This document shows positions 48,776-64,000 of a stretch of 64,000 nucleotides of DNA, one piece after another (the first letter of the stretch is position 1; every line of letters starts with the position of its first letter). The translations under genes were made by a program, and so were the position numbers. Location of the stretch: positions 11,315,874 through 11,379,873 of the forward strand of contig NC_090195.1 of the NCBI RefSeq assembly GCF_024679245.1. The letters are read 5' to 3'. The DNA is from Pseudorasbora parva (Eukaryota; Chordata; Actinopteri; Cypriniformes; Gobionidae). Under the pieces are notes generated by a model that was given only the letters and a program-made list of their open reading frames with translations, was not told where the DNA came from and did not search any database.

Positions 48776-49785
48776 CTGTGGATGACGAAACAAAGAACAT
48801 AAATCAATTACAAACCTTTTTTTTTTTTATCAATTAAATTGACAATATGCAAAGCAACTTACAAATGGGGAGCATGAGCATCCAACAAGCAATTTGTTAT
48901 AAGAATCAACAATATTTACTGATTAATATTCAATACATTAAAATGTCACCAAGCATGAAAGTTGACACTGCTATTGCTAACCAGTTATACTTCATAATTA
49001 TTTACAATAATTCCTATACAACATTTTTTAAATAATTTCTACCAATCAAACAATAAGAGTTTCATTTTTTTTTTAAATTAACATTCTGCAAGGATGCATT
49101 AAATTGATCAAAAACAGAGTAAAGATGTTAATAATGTTACAAAATAATATATATTTCAAATAAATGCTGTTGGTTAGAATGTTCTATTTAAAGTACGCTA
49201 AAAAGAAACCATTAGTTTCCTGAAAAATAATAAGCCGCACAACTGTTTATATGAAATGTTTAATGAGCTCTCTAGACCACCAGGGAACTGTGGATGACGA
49301 AACAAAGAACATAAATCAGTTTCAAAAATCAATTCAATTGACAATATGCAAATCAACCTACAAATGAGGAGCATCACAATCTATTTGTTATAAGAATCAC
49401 CAATATTCATGGATTGAATTAATATTCAATACATTAAAATGACTCCAAGCAAGAATGTTGACACCAATATTGCTAACCATTTACACTTTATAATTATTTA
49501 TTATAATTCCTATACCATTAAAAAATATTTTGTAATACTTAGTATACCATTCCTTATATACCATTGGGGTGAATAAGATTTTTCTTTTATAATTATTATT
49601 GATATTCAGCAAGGATGCATTAAATTGATCAAAGAGTGACAGTAAAGATGTTAATAATGTTACAGAATATTTATATTTCAAATAAATGCAGTTGGTTTGA
49701 ATATTCTATTAAAATCATGCTGAAAAAAAGCATCACGGTTTCCAAAAAATTATAAGCAGCACATTAATGATATGAAAATGTTTAT
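48753..49785. repeat. Local tandem duplication (about 510-bp unit) including part of larp4b exon 2
   Basis: 48753-49263 and 49265-49785 are diverged copies. Both begin GAGCTCTC(C/T)AGACCACCAG, then GGGAACTGTGGATGACGAAA, and both continue through AACATAAATCA, TTGACAATATGCAAA and ATATTCAATACATTAAAATG. The second copy preserves the exon 2 acceptor and about 23 bases of exon but not the ATG. Confidence 0.88.
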
Positions 49786-49909
49786 TGAGCACCAAAACAG
49801 CATATTAGAATGATTTATGGGCGATCATCATGTGACACTTGAGACTGGAGTAATGATGCTGAAAATTCAGCTGTCATCACAGGAAAAAAATTACATTTTA
49901 AGATGTATT

Positions 49910-49968
<59 letters not shown>

Positions 49969-49980
49969 CCTTGGTGAGCA
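49690..49980. mobile_element. Dispersed MITE copy with (TA)n expansion
   Basis: Contains the family block AGAATGATTTATGGGCGATC, GAGACTGGAGTAATGATGCT and GCCTTGGTGAGCATAAGACG, interrupted by (TA)n at 49913-49967. Confidence 0.7.
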
Positions 49981-51230
49981 TAAGACGTTTAATAAAAAAA
50001 AAATTTAAATTACATTTAAAAAAAAAAAAACTCTTACCGGCCCAAGTGGTATAAATAAATATATATATACATTTTATGCACCATTTTTGAAATACTTTAT
50101 TATGTTATTAAACAACTCCACAAACATCAAGAGCAAAACCTCTGGTTGTATACTTCAAGTTAACAAAATGTACAAAGGCTGCTTGAAATTAAACCATCAG
50201 ATTTTTTTCTTTCTCTCTCTCTCTCCATTCAATCTATACAGTAGAGCTGACTGGTCAGTATAACTACTGTGGAAAGCATCTCTGAAATAGCCAACATCAT
50301 CAAAACCTACAAACTCTTAATATGCTGAAAAGGGAACTCCACTGAAAACTGTCTGAAATTCAAGACATCTCAAAATGATTACTGTCACAAAAGCAAATTT
50401 ATGAGAAAAAAAAAACATCTATTTTGTAATGATAACTACTTTAAATATTATATAGGCATGTTAAGTAAATAAAAAGCAAAGCATTTATCTAAACGAAGAC
50501 CATATGCTTTAACAAAAATATTTAATGCATCTGAATTAATGATGCATGGGTAAATTATTACTTGCTTGATCATGCCAATATAAAAAAAAACACACATTTT
50601 TGATCTGTCAAACGTAAAGGCTTACTCAAGACAGACCTTTCAAATGACACATGGGGAATGTTTACACTATGACAGTACGTAAACATGAGCGCAATGCATT
50701 ACCATATAAAAATACAATATTAAACGCTGCGGTACAGAACGACATGCAATAACCACGAGACTAAATGATGATAGAAATTGCATAAATGCACTGAAGATGT
50801 CAAATCAACTCTATACATTATGTCAAAGCACATAAATGCTGCAGGCCAAACACATAAACACAACAGACATCTGCTAGCTGAATCAGTTAACTATAAAGTT
50901 AACTGCGCAAGAACATATTAAAAACAAACTTTTCAATTCTTAAATTCAACTACCAAACAGAAAATGTTGAATATCCGTCAAAGAGCCAATTCAAATAGAA
51001 AAACAATAAGTGTGTGTGTGTGTGTGTTAGCCTACATGCTAAAGACTGGCAGATATTGAGAAGTAATATAGCTAGCCTGAACAGTTAGCTCAAGTTGCTA
51101 ACTTCAAAAGGTGGATAAACACTCCAGCTATTCAAATCTGGGTAAAATGACTGTCTGAAACTATACAGGGATGAGATATGTAATAAAGAGCAATAGTCGT
51201 TCCCATGAGTTTCTACTCACCTGTATCTGC

Positions 51231-51640
51231 TCTCCGCGCACGGGAGACTGTTTGCGGGCCCGAGCGTATGACTTCCACGAAAAAAAAACTTAGAAAAACA
51301 AATCAACGAATCCGTGCATAAAACTTTTAAACCACCACAGCACGTTCAACAGCCTCCAAATACCACCAGCTCCTCAGTATCAGGCCTGATAGTGAACTTT
51401 AAAGGTCTGTTTGGTGATGTTTAAGTGACTGGCTAACGTTTGTTGTTGAGATGTTAACAACGCGAGAGTGAAGGTGTGTTATTATTCAAAACGGCTTTAA
51501 TCGCAGTGCGAGAAATGCTACTAACTATAAATGTACGTGCTAGTTAAACTAGGATATGGTAAAGAACGGAGCCGCACGCCTCTTCCCTCCCCGTGTATTT
51601 GTGTCCGGAGTTGAGCTTCACTCTCTCGGCCAAACCGCAC
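51231..51640 (-). other. larp4b: larp4b non-coding exon 1 and CpG-rich promoter
   Basis: The minus strand reads AGAGCAGATACAG then the donor GTGAGTAGAA at 51230. This is a good 5' splice site in a CpG-rich stretch (51220-51720) upstream of the first coding exon. There is no ATG in frame with LARP4B, so it would be 5' untranslated. The left boundary is precise; the transcription start (given here as about 51640) is a guess from CpG density. Confidence 0.6.
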
Positions 51641-51649
51641 CGCGAACTC

Positions 51650-53300
51650 CCGCCCAGAGCCGCTTTATTGTCTAGCCCGCCCACTCTCCACTGCGGCCCT
51701 TTCAGCAACCCAACGGCTGTGTGTTCTACCTGCGTTTTGGCTGCAGTTCAATGAGCGTTGTCGATAGAGGGCGCCATAACGCAACGAATTGTGCGGGCTC
51801 TGGCGTCCATATATGGAATGTGGATGAAATGAAAACGTTACAGTTTTCGCTTTTGTGCAGTTATGGTGTTGCATGGACGCACAATGTGGTTGTATTTAAA
51901 GCTATGTAAATCACTACTTCCCATCTGTTTGCGTGCATTTTGTATAAACATACTAACAACAAGAGCATGCATGTTAAATTGGTTTCATTTTACACGTTGT
52001 CTTCAAGTTTTATTATGTATATTTATTTAATTTAGTTTTTATTTTGAAAAACACTGATGTAAAAAAAAAGATTTGTTACATTATATATGTAATGTAAATG
52101 TGTTAGATGATGTTGGTGTTTTTGTAAAGACACTGCACTGGTACCACTACAGCTATGAAAAGGAATGTAACCAATCAGGATCTTCACTGAGCAGCATGTG
52201 ACTCATGTGTGTCTGAGTGGACGGTCTGGCCTCTATTGTAAGATTCTCTGCTTCCGTTTCATCTGCGAGATTTTTCGGTTGGTTGAGATAGACTACGGAT
52301 ACTGCTATTGGCCAAAAAGGAATTCTGATCTCTTAAAGGTGTTGTTGTTCTCAAACCTTATTTCAAGTGTTTAAAAAAAATCATATATATATATAGGCCT
52401 ATGTAAGAACAGTCATTAAAATTACACGTTTTACAACCATCCCAGATATGTTTGACAGATTGTAATATTGAGAGAACAGATGTGAACTAGGGTCAGAAAT
52501 TAACCAGGGAAAAAATCACTAAAATATATGGTGAATTCCTGTTTTATTGCTTTTTAATTTCATAGAACAGATTGTATGTGCAGTTTGAGGGCTAAATGTT
52601 GTTTAATGCTTAGCTAATATGATGTTGTTTATTTAAATAAATGAATTCAATAAAAGTATTTGACACAAATAGAAGAAAATCTTGTTTTTCTGTGCTCTTA
52701 ATAAGAGAAACAATACTTAAGAGGAAAATATTGCCTTTTACTGACACTGGTATAAACAATATGGAAATGGTAACTATTAAAAATATATGTGTGTGTCTGT
52801 GTAAACATTCTATGAAATGTTTTCCATTTAAAATGACAATTTTAAAGTAAATGTGTTTATGATTCTAAAAATTCTACAAGAAAATACTAAGTGTTGCAAT
52901 ACATTTTAATAAAATTAAAATATTCTTAATACAATTTTAATAAAATATTGTCAGTGTGAAACATAGATATGTTAAGAAACATTAAATATGCTAGCTTTTA
53001 TTTCCATTTTTTTAAAATGTACATAATAGAAAATAACTAAAGAAAAGGGGACAGACTAAAGAGGAGAAAATTATGGAAAAAAAATACCTGTAAAGCTACT
53101 GTATTTGTATGGATGTGATTAGACAAATGTAGCCTGTAGTAACACAAATTGTCATGAGGGATACAAAAGGCAATCTTTGCGTGAAATAGTCCATCTACGA
53201 TCTCAGGGCACAGTAAACTTTATCTCTTTATCTCTTTTAAACACGGCTTTTATTTTTGCTTTGTGTAAAAATATCATCTGTCCACCAGGAGGCGACCTCA
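51650..53300. other. Head-to-head spacer between larp4b and stag1
   Basis: About 1.7 kb of mostly AT-rich sequence between two divergent promoters. It contains an AACCAATCAG (CCAAT-type) sequence near 52170. No gene or named repeat was recognised. Confidence 0.5.
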
Positions 53301-53490
53301 GATCAGACTCCCATCGCGCCATTTCGTTGCGGTAAAAGCCGCCAGATGGCAGTTTAGGATTGCTTCTCTCAGGAAAGGCGCGGTTCTGCTTCAGGTCTAA
53401 TTTACAATATAAAAACATAAACTATTTGGTGAATTAATCGCGCCAATTATTACTGACGCGTGTCCCGGAGGACCCCTTATAGCGGTTGAG
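53300..53490 (+). other. stag1: Probable stag1 non-coding exon 1 and promoter
   Basis: A CpG-enriched stretch (about 53290-53640) contains AGCGGTTGAG followed by the donor GTGAGTTT at 53491. That fits an untranslated first exon for the gene whose coding starts at 61189 behind an acceptor. The 5' boundary is a guess; the donor is the only precise point. Confidence 0.45.
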
Positions 53491-54212
53491 GTGAGTTTGT
53501 ACTAGTTTTGCAACAATTGAATCTGAATCTTTCTGTGGGGTGCGCGCTCACTGCGTAAATCGAGCTTGCATTAAAGATGGAGGACATGCAAGAGGGAGTG
53601 TGTGTGTGTGCGTGCGCGCGTGTGTGTGTATATGTGTGTGCGTGTAGGGGGGATGGGATCAATTCTCGAAGGACAGTGTGTGTATGTGTGTGTGCATGCC
53701 CCCTGTCCTTGGTGGCACTGTCTTCCCTTTCACTCATGGCTATATTATCTTAATAAGCTTAAGCGCGTGTGATTTGGTGTGTTATTGTAGGGACGAGTGT
53801 GACATTATGTCTTCCTGCCGCCATGAGCGCGGACAGGCAGGCAGACAGTCAGTCAGGCGCGCGAGACTTTCAACTGCTGTTGTTCTCTGATGCGCTCGTG
53901 CAGGTCGCTGCTAGTCTGAATGTAATGTCTGATTTGTGTGTTTGCTGCTAAGTTTGTCCAGTTCCCTACACTTCCTGGCGTTGTCACGAATAATATGCTT
54001 TATTTACGGACTTAAGGGATGGAGATTGGCGTTGGTTAAGTAGTTTGGGGCAGTAAAGATAGCCACCACAACTTTTTGACTGAAACTAGTTCGTTAAGTA
54101 ATGTAAAACATCTGAGGAAACATTGTTAACTTATTCAATTACTTATTCACCTTTTGTCTTAAAACATTTATTTAACCGGTAGTTAGTTCATGAAGGCTTG
54201 TATGAGTGTGTT

Positions 54213-54244
<32 letters not shown>

Positions 54245-57200
54245 ATACAGAGGTGTTTAAACACTACTTCCATAGTTAGGCTAGTTTAAGCACTATAACT
54301 AATATTTGGTTACTAATCTGAGCAATGAAATACTTCCAGTTTTTTTTTTTTACTTTTATTCTTACAAAAGAGAGAGGGAAACTATGGCTGTTTAACTTTT
54401 TGAACAGCATAACATGCCTCCTGACCACTTTTATGAGTCATTCCTAACGTTTATAATATTTGATGTAACTTTTAAAGAACAACCGTGCAAGCTAGGTTGT
54501 CACAGATGGTGATTTCCTCTATTCAGACTGAATGAACACTGATTGAGATCATGTGAGATATCATCTTGTTTACCCATCATTTATATTCCCATGCACCAAT
54601 GTGAACACAGTTTTGTTTTTTGATGTTTTTGCTTTTTAAGGTGAGATGTTGGCAGGTGTCTGTAAATTCTCCCTGTGCCACTGAGTAAGCACTGAACAAG
54701 CATTATCCAAATGTTGTTTGTGCAGTTTCTGAGTCTTGATTCAGCACTGAACCATGTTAGTTAGTGCTACACGTCTTTGCTTTTTGAGGAAATGTGGTTG
54801 CATCAAATACCATTTAGAGATAAAATGACTGATAAAATGAATGTGCATCATTTGACTTATGTGGAGTTTTTGGTTAACATTATTTATATAGTGTGTGTAT
54901 GTGCATGCAATATGTCACACACAAACAATATTTGTTCCCATTGTCATTGAAAACCTGGAAATATAAAGGACTATTAAGTAAATTAATTATGAGTTTTAAT
55001 AACATCTTAGATGTTTATTCTGCTACAGTGGGTAATATTTGCGGATTTGTGACAATTATTTTTTTAAATGAATTTGCCCCTGATTCACAAATCAGTCTGA
55101 ATGATTATTCTGAATTTGAAGGAGTACATATGCAGTCATTTTCAAGAGCTTTCCAAGATTTTGGTAATCTATTTGTCAAATTGTAAGAAATCTGTCATTG
55201 GTCATCATAAGCGTTATTTGGTTTGTACCTACAAGTTTCTGTTTACTTGGATTACATTCTGGCAGGCGTGAGGAATAGTACAACCGTAGAATTTCTGTAA
55301 GACTGCAAGTTTCAAAGTTAGCCAGAAAGCTACAAGCCCTTTGATCTGAGACTGTTGTGGTGAGGTTTTTATACGATTGAAGATTGAAGAAACCCACATT
55401 TGTATAAAAGGCTTTGGACAATTTAGTGTTCGATGTAGTCCATCTACATACCTAACACACACTTGGTAAAAACATAATGGTGTTGCACTACAGGTGTGTA
55501 ATCATTGTGCTAAATGCGGATTGTTTTAATATCTAAAAGTCCAATCAAGGACTTTTAGCTTCTTATTTGTTAAGATATTATGGGATTTAGTAGTGCATTA
55601 GTCTTATTGCGTGTACGTGTTTCTGTTTGCACTGTTGCCAGGGTCCTGATGGCTTTTTAAATGCATCAAATGAAGGCTGTGGTTTGTAATTCTATCTATA
55701 CATCTTGGCGTAGACAAGGGAGACTTTGTGTATGGTGTAAAATGGTTGATTTCCCAATAGACTGGGATTTATCCCTGGAGGACTTATTATAGACTGCAAA
55801 AAAACCTAAATCCCAGCTTCAAGTACACTATAGCTAACTTCAATTTGGGATTTCTTTAAAGTCTATTTTCTTTGATGGAGTTTCTTTCAACCCCATTTCT
55901 TGGCAGGCTTCAGCTCAAGTGTGCTGATTTCATTATCTCTCACTTTTATAGTCTGTAAGGCAGAAATCCCATATTATGGACCGTAGCGATTGGTGTCCTT
56001 GGCTTTGTCCCTCTGGAGAATCACATACAGAGAGAAAAGCTATCCTTAGCACACTATACAAGCATAGATATCACCTTTCTGTTTTTGTCATTCATCTATT
56101 TGCATTATTTAGTGTTTGTGTGTATGTAGGTGTGTATGTAAAATGAGCATTTACTATTTTTATATGGTTATTATACCAGTGAATGTTTTTTTACGATTGT
56201 CATCAGCTTTGTTTCAGACGTGAACCATCTTGAAACGGTTAGTGCCCGGATAGTTAATATTACAATAGTGTGACTTCACCTTTCTGTTGTAGTATTATGC
56301 CCTCTCCTGTGCGGGTGTTTTTGGCGAGCAATTTAGATGCGTGACATGTATTCCAGGAGGCTGTTGTTGCCATGGAAACACCCTCACTGTCGGTCATATG
56401 CTCTTATCTTGGAATTTTATTGGCTGTGTTATGAAGATCAATGAATGTTGCTTTAAGAGATGAGAAAAATCACATCACCTGTGGGATGAATGAATAGATT
56501 TAATTACAGAAGTGAATGCAGATTCACCATGTGCATGGGCTTTAAATATCTTCTTTAATACTCATGTGCATGTATATTCATAACAAGTTATATGCTTAAT
56601 AAATATCCCTTTGTTTAAATAGTAGACTTATTTACACTATAAACCTGTATGCTATATTAGAATCTCAGAAAAAGCAAACATTGGTTTGACTATATTTATT
56701 TTATAACAAGTTTTCAATGCACTTTAGAATTGACTGTACAAAGGAAAATATTTCGTCATCGTTTGTTTACTGATGTTGTTCCAAACCTGTATGTCTTTCT
56801 TTCTTCTGTGGAACACAAAAAGAAAAGATTAGTCATGCTGGTTTGGTACAACATGAGGGTATGTAAAATATCACAATTTTCATTTTTTTAACTAAACCCT
56901 TCAACCCTGAAAGAGGAGGAATATAGCCTATTCATAATCAGTTTTCTCTGAATCTGAGTTTAGTCAAGCCAAAGCTATCACATACAAATCATAGTCTAAA
57001 ATGCTAGATTTCACCCACAACTTGTAACATAATAGCACAATTATTACACTGCATTTATATACACCATTTTCTCTTTTTTGTATATTTAGTTGCAATATTG
57101 TGTAGTTGAATAATTTCCTAACACTTTCAAATTGGCGATTACTTTTTCCACATCAATGCTGATTTTGGGGTGAAATAAACCTGTGGAATGGTTTAAAATG

Positions 57201-60200
57201 TAGTAGAAAGAGTTAAATGAAACTACTGTGCTCATATTGGTATCCAAAATATGTAATAAATAAACATTCCAGGGGCAGGAAATGTTTAAAACTTTGAGTA
57301 ACAGCTGTGCAAATTCTGTGGAATTCTGCGGGCAGTGAGAATGTATGTATGCTATGTAGACCTGGTTATTTTAAAATATTTCACAGTGTTAAAATGAGCC
57401 GTTTTAGTAGCTAGAGTGTTAGAGGTAAAACAAGCAATGTGACACTTATCTACAATATTTTTTTATGTCATCTAGCTAAAGGCAGAATTCCACATTGCCA
57501 AGCCACATGTAATTACATCATTTCGAAAGTCGGTGTTGGTAATGCCTTTCGTTGCGGCCCACTCGCTTGAAAAGACCTTATTACGCTGATGTCTTAAGAC
57601 AGATTTTGATCTATAAAACATTGAGTTTTCTTTCAAACCTGAGATGGGAAGGAGCGTGTGTAAGACAAAGACGAGAGCGAACGCTGCTTTACCAGACTCT
57701 CGGGGCAATTGTCAAGCTATTTTGAGTGTTTCACAGATCATTAGAGACTGCTGTCTGTCCTTAGCAAAGTGTTTATGAGATGATCAGATGAAGGATGTTA
57801 TAAATCTACTCTCATTTTCTCTGGATAAACAGTCTTCACTTCTAAACCAGTGTTTGTATAGGTGAAGATATCTTTATGTATAGATGTGATCTTTAAATAC
57901 AATAGATACACAATAATTAAAGGCAAAGGTTGGCAGGTCACGATGTGTTTGACAGCAGAATAAATCATTGCTGAGGAAAGAGGGAATCTCTGCACATAAG
58001 GTTTTCTATTAGAAATGTGCCTTGTTTTAGGAATAATATTGTTTTTACTTTCATGAATTCAGCCTTCAAACTGTACAATTTAGCAGCGGGAATCAAACCT
58101 ACAATCTTTACGTGCTATGATGTAGTTGAGCTACAGAAACGAATGTTATTCACTAATTCAACTGATGTAAAGTGTAACTATTTTACACATTACATTATAC
58201 ATTTTTGTGATTTGTAACTGTTCCATACCTCTGCATCCAGCCTTGTTCTGATGAGAATTTGACTTGCACCCAAACCATAATTTTCTATTTTCTCAGCCAT
58301 GCTAAATCTGTAAATCTGTGCAGCTACTTATAGCACCTTGTTGTTGGTAATTGTGTAGTTACGCTTGTAAAAAGCATTATTTTCAGTGGAGTGACTTCAA
58401 TTAGATCATTCAGCTGTCTTTTCTAGTAATGTTTGTATGCTTAAAGATATGTATGTTTTAGCAGTAAGAGAAGTCATTATGTAACCAGCATGAAAAGGCA
58501 CTCTTTACTGAACAAAACCATCAAAGCTAGAAATTAGATGCAGATATCAGAAAGAGAATGGGCAGTTTGGCTCTGATGTAAACCAAACTGAAGCATACTG
58601 AGATTGTGTGTGTCTTTTCCACATTTAACTCCATTAATGATTCAACTAAGAGCCCAGGGTGATTTGAAAGAAATGCACAAACATGAAAATAGCCAGTTGC
58701 CATCATCGGATGCAGAGAAAAAGACATAATTGGTCTGATTTAAATGCATCTCACACGGCCAGTGCCAAGAATAGCCTCATTTCACTGTCATCATACAGTG
58801 CGAACCATTTAATAGTGTCCCCAGACTCTAATGAATCTGTGCTGCTTGCTCTACCAGCTCGATGAGAAGCTGCAGGCCCATTAGCACATTCACTGAGCCA
58901 TTGAGTTTTGTGCAGTGCCATTACTTGTCACATCTACACTTCCTTTTCCAATTTGACCTCACCATGAATACCATTTACTTTTGTCTTGACCCCTCTGTAA
59001 TCTGTTAATGCGATGCATGTTTCTTTCAAGTAAATATTGTATGTTTGACAAACACTTAGTGATCTGCATTCACAGGACATGAAGTAGCCTAATACTGTTT
59101 TATTTACCATGCAGTGAGTCACTTCATGAGAGCAGTCATTTTAAGGTCACGTGACTTGCTGAACACCTGTTTAAACCCCTGCTGTTGGGCACTTTTGCTG
59201 GTGGAATAAATAAAACATTTCTGACTGAATAGAGCATTTCAACAAGTGCCATTGTCGTCAGAGTGAGACATTATACGATATTGATAATATAAATCAATTG
59301 GATTCAAAGCCGTTTCTGTCCAGACAGGAACTACCTACATGACTGGAAATAGCTACCTGGAGGTGTTACCAAGATGGCTGCCGAGTTACTGGCTTGCCTT
59401 AAAAGGATGTTTGGTTGCATGAGTTTAGGGTGGGGCTTCCTGTTTGGAAATGGCATTGTCATGTTTTAAAAAATAAAATAAAAATAAATAACCTTTGTTG
59501 AAATATTCCTTTTTCTGCAATTATGTTTAGTTCTTCTATTCTTATGCTTTAAAAATTCCACACTACACCTTTAAATACCAGAAGATTAGTTGCAGATTGG
59601 CTGCACATAATGAAAGCATGTAAGTAATGTCGAATAAAGGATCTTTTACTACCATGTGCCATTGAAGGTGTACTTCTGAATGACCCTTCATTGTATATTG
59701 CTGACATTGACATTCATATTGTAGAATTCCCTAAAGGACTCGGCTCTCTTCACTGTCACCAACCTCCACCGCTGAGGTGTAAATTACATTTTCTTTCCTG
59801 TGCTGTACCCTCAGTACATACTAGTTAACACTAACTGATCAGAGAGAAACAGCTTGTATACACTTCTTCTGAACTAGCGATATTTGAAAAGCATAGTCTT
59901 TGTTTGTCTTTTGTATCTGCGGCCCATCTCTGGTGTGATTAGGTAACGGTCAGCTGTTGAGTTTGACAACTGCGTAGTCTTTTTTTTTTCTGGAGCAGAA
60001 GCCCAGTTTCGGCCTGGGCCATATTTACTGAGATATCCAAATCTGTATGGGGGAGGGGAACGTTACAGATGCAAAGTAAGGGGTTTTATTTTCTCCTTCT
60101 GTCCACTTAGAATTCAATCTGACGGCAGTTCGGTCTTGAAAACCCTGTCTTGTGATGAAGGGAATTCCAGTGTGCATTCCTGTTGAACTTCATCCATATG

Positions 60201-61078
60201 TCTGTTTCACGGTTGCATACAGTGATTCAAGCAGTTTGAATCCTCAGTATCCACAGAAACATCATTACTACGGTGTGGAAAGTCTCCTCTGGGGGTGGGG
60301 AGCCATCTTGTGTTGGTTAAGATCAAATCATTTGTGAAGATGCATCCAAGTGCATTGTCAAAATCAGCCAGCGATGGAAATTTTTCCTTTTCATATGATC
60401 TAATAGTGCAGATAAAGTCTGATCTAATTTAGATCTGTGTACGTCCCATCTCCATTTCACATAAATATGTTTAGCCTTCCTGTCTGCCTCAGTTTCTGCT
60501 GTTTCCACAGCAACAGGGAAAAGCCATGCTTGGGATGCCCCCTAATGGCAGTGTTTCTTTTGTCTAATGTAATGTATTGCAATGTAATATTTTAGCCTCA
60601 GGTGTAAGAGATTAAGACAAATGTCATTTTATTGTAATAAGAGGGTATTATGATTTCATTTTGAGTTGTTGCATATATTTGTAATCCTGATCCTGGAGTT
60701 TAGTTGTATTGAAAAATCATGGGTGGTGCTGTCCCTAGTGGCTGTATGATGTTACTAATTTGTTATTCATTTAATTTAAAAATATTTTAAATTGCAATTA
60801 ATTTAGCTTTATTTATATATCTTATATTCTGCTTCTTTTTTATACTTATTTTAAAATAAAAATTGTGTATGTGTATTTTTATATTCACTCTATTAAAAGT
60901 GTTTGTCTAAACATTTGCTGAGGCTACTGACATTTAATAAATGTCCAAATAATAAGTTGCTTATGACAAATTATGCACTTATGAGCTCAATCAGGTTTTT
61001 TTACTTGTTCTGCATTAATCTGCTCATTATTACGCTTCATATGATCCTGGTCTGATTCTGTTTGCTCTTAATTCTCAG
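53491..61078 (+). other. stag1: stag1 intron 1
   Basis: About 7.6 kb between the presumed untranslated exon and the first coding exon. It holds GT tracts at 53595-53640, a GT/TA tract at 54205-54244, a fragment of the TTCACCC-type MITE near 56760-56910 and an RFX-like X-box at 56366-56379. I see nothing else I can name; open frames here are short and look non-coding. Confidence 0.5.
56366..56379. promoter_or_regulatory. RFX-like X-box GTTGCCATGGAAAC
   Basis: A near-palindromic match to the RFX consensus within stag1 intron 1. A single motif without conservation data; function unproven. Confidence 0.3.
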
Positions 61079-61188
61079 GTTATGTGTTCTGAAGCATTCT
61101 GGGTCTAAACTGAAGAATTGAGAACACGTTTACGGCATCACTGGGTGATTCCTCTCTAGATTCCCCTAGTTTTGTCAGAAGACCCAAC

Positions 61189-61217
<29 letters not shown>
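61079..61217 (+). CDS. stag1: stag1 exon 2: start codon exon
   Basis: Acceptor ATTCTCAG, 110 nt of leader, ATG at 61189-61191, MINSEFPVL plus two bases of Gln, donor GTAAGT. The human start is MITSELPVLQD, which fixes the start codon. Confidence 0.92.
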
Positions 61218-63825
<2,608 letters not shown>

Positions 63826-64000
63826 GTAAGTATAATCTCTATTTTTCAAGATTCATGGCTGTGTTAAATATATTATATTAGAATTTATTATAACATTTAA
63901 CATAATGTGACTGCATTATTCAAGATTTCTAGCAATAGAATGCTACTTGTGGTGTTGGGTACTGAACAAGTTGCCAAATGTAGTGATTTGCATAAGGAAA

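Overview
The window looks like nuclear DNA of a teleost fish, most likely a cyprinid. The base composition is AT-rich. Long (GT)n, (TA)n and (GGAT)n tracts are present. The interspersed repeats are families I recognise from cyprinid genomes: Tc1-like elements, hAT-like elements, 5S-derived SINE3, a tRNA-derived V-SINE, and the TTCACCC-ended and TTCAAAAGTTTGGGG-ended MITEs. Genes are split into many short exons with GT-AG introns, so most long open frames are chance or repeat-derived. The species cannot be named from the sequence alone.

Three vertebrate genes are supported. (1) dip2c, minus strand: only the first coding exon (27580-27658) lies here, in a CpG-rich promoter. All of 1-27579 appears to be its first intron, filled mainly with repeats. 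(2) larp4b, minus strand, about 51640 down to 30025. Fifteen coding exons with matching splice phases give a 718-residue protein with a PAM2w poly(A)-binding-protein site, a La motif, an RRM-like domain and the conserved LARP4B C-terminal blocks. (3) stag1, plus strand: a probable non-coding first exon near 53490, then eleven coding exons from 61189 to 63825, running off the right edge. These encode about the first 397 residues of a cohesin SA/STAG subunit. larp4b and stag1 are head to head. dip2c and larp4b lie in the same order and strand as on human chromosome 10p15.3, while STAG1 is on another human chromosome.

The most striking element is a 3.57-kb open exon (44634-48200, minus) inside larp4b. 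It encodes 1189 residues starting [10 protein letters not shown] and ends at a GTGAGT donor in phase 0. It can therefore replace the usual MTSDQ first coding exon and join in frame to the PAM2w exon. The predicted product is a LARP4B of about 1878 residues with an N-myristoylation/palmitoylation signal, an acidic dileucine motif and a very long, acidic, probably disordered N-terminal extension. I know of no described function for such an isoform. It suggests a membrane-tethered form of an mRNA-stability and translation factor.

The rest is mobile-element biology. Two long TTAA-flanked foldback elements sit in larp4b introns. A 1.6-kb hAT element with a perfect 8-bp target duplication carries a nested 68-bp palindrome. 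A dead Tc1 copy is interrupted by a hAT-like insertion. A 5S-derived SINE sits in another repeat. A 0.5-kb tandem duplication copied the start of larp4b exon 2. A 0.8-kb duplication includes a GGAT/GT minisatellite, and there are several hairpins. No tRNA or rRNA gene, CRISPR array or bacterial-type feature was seen.
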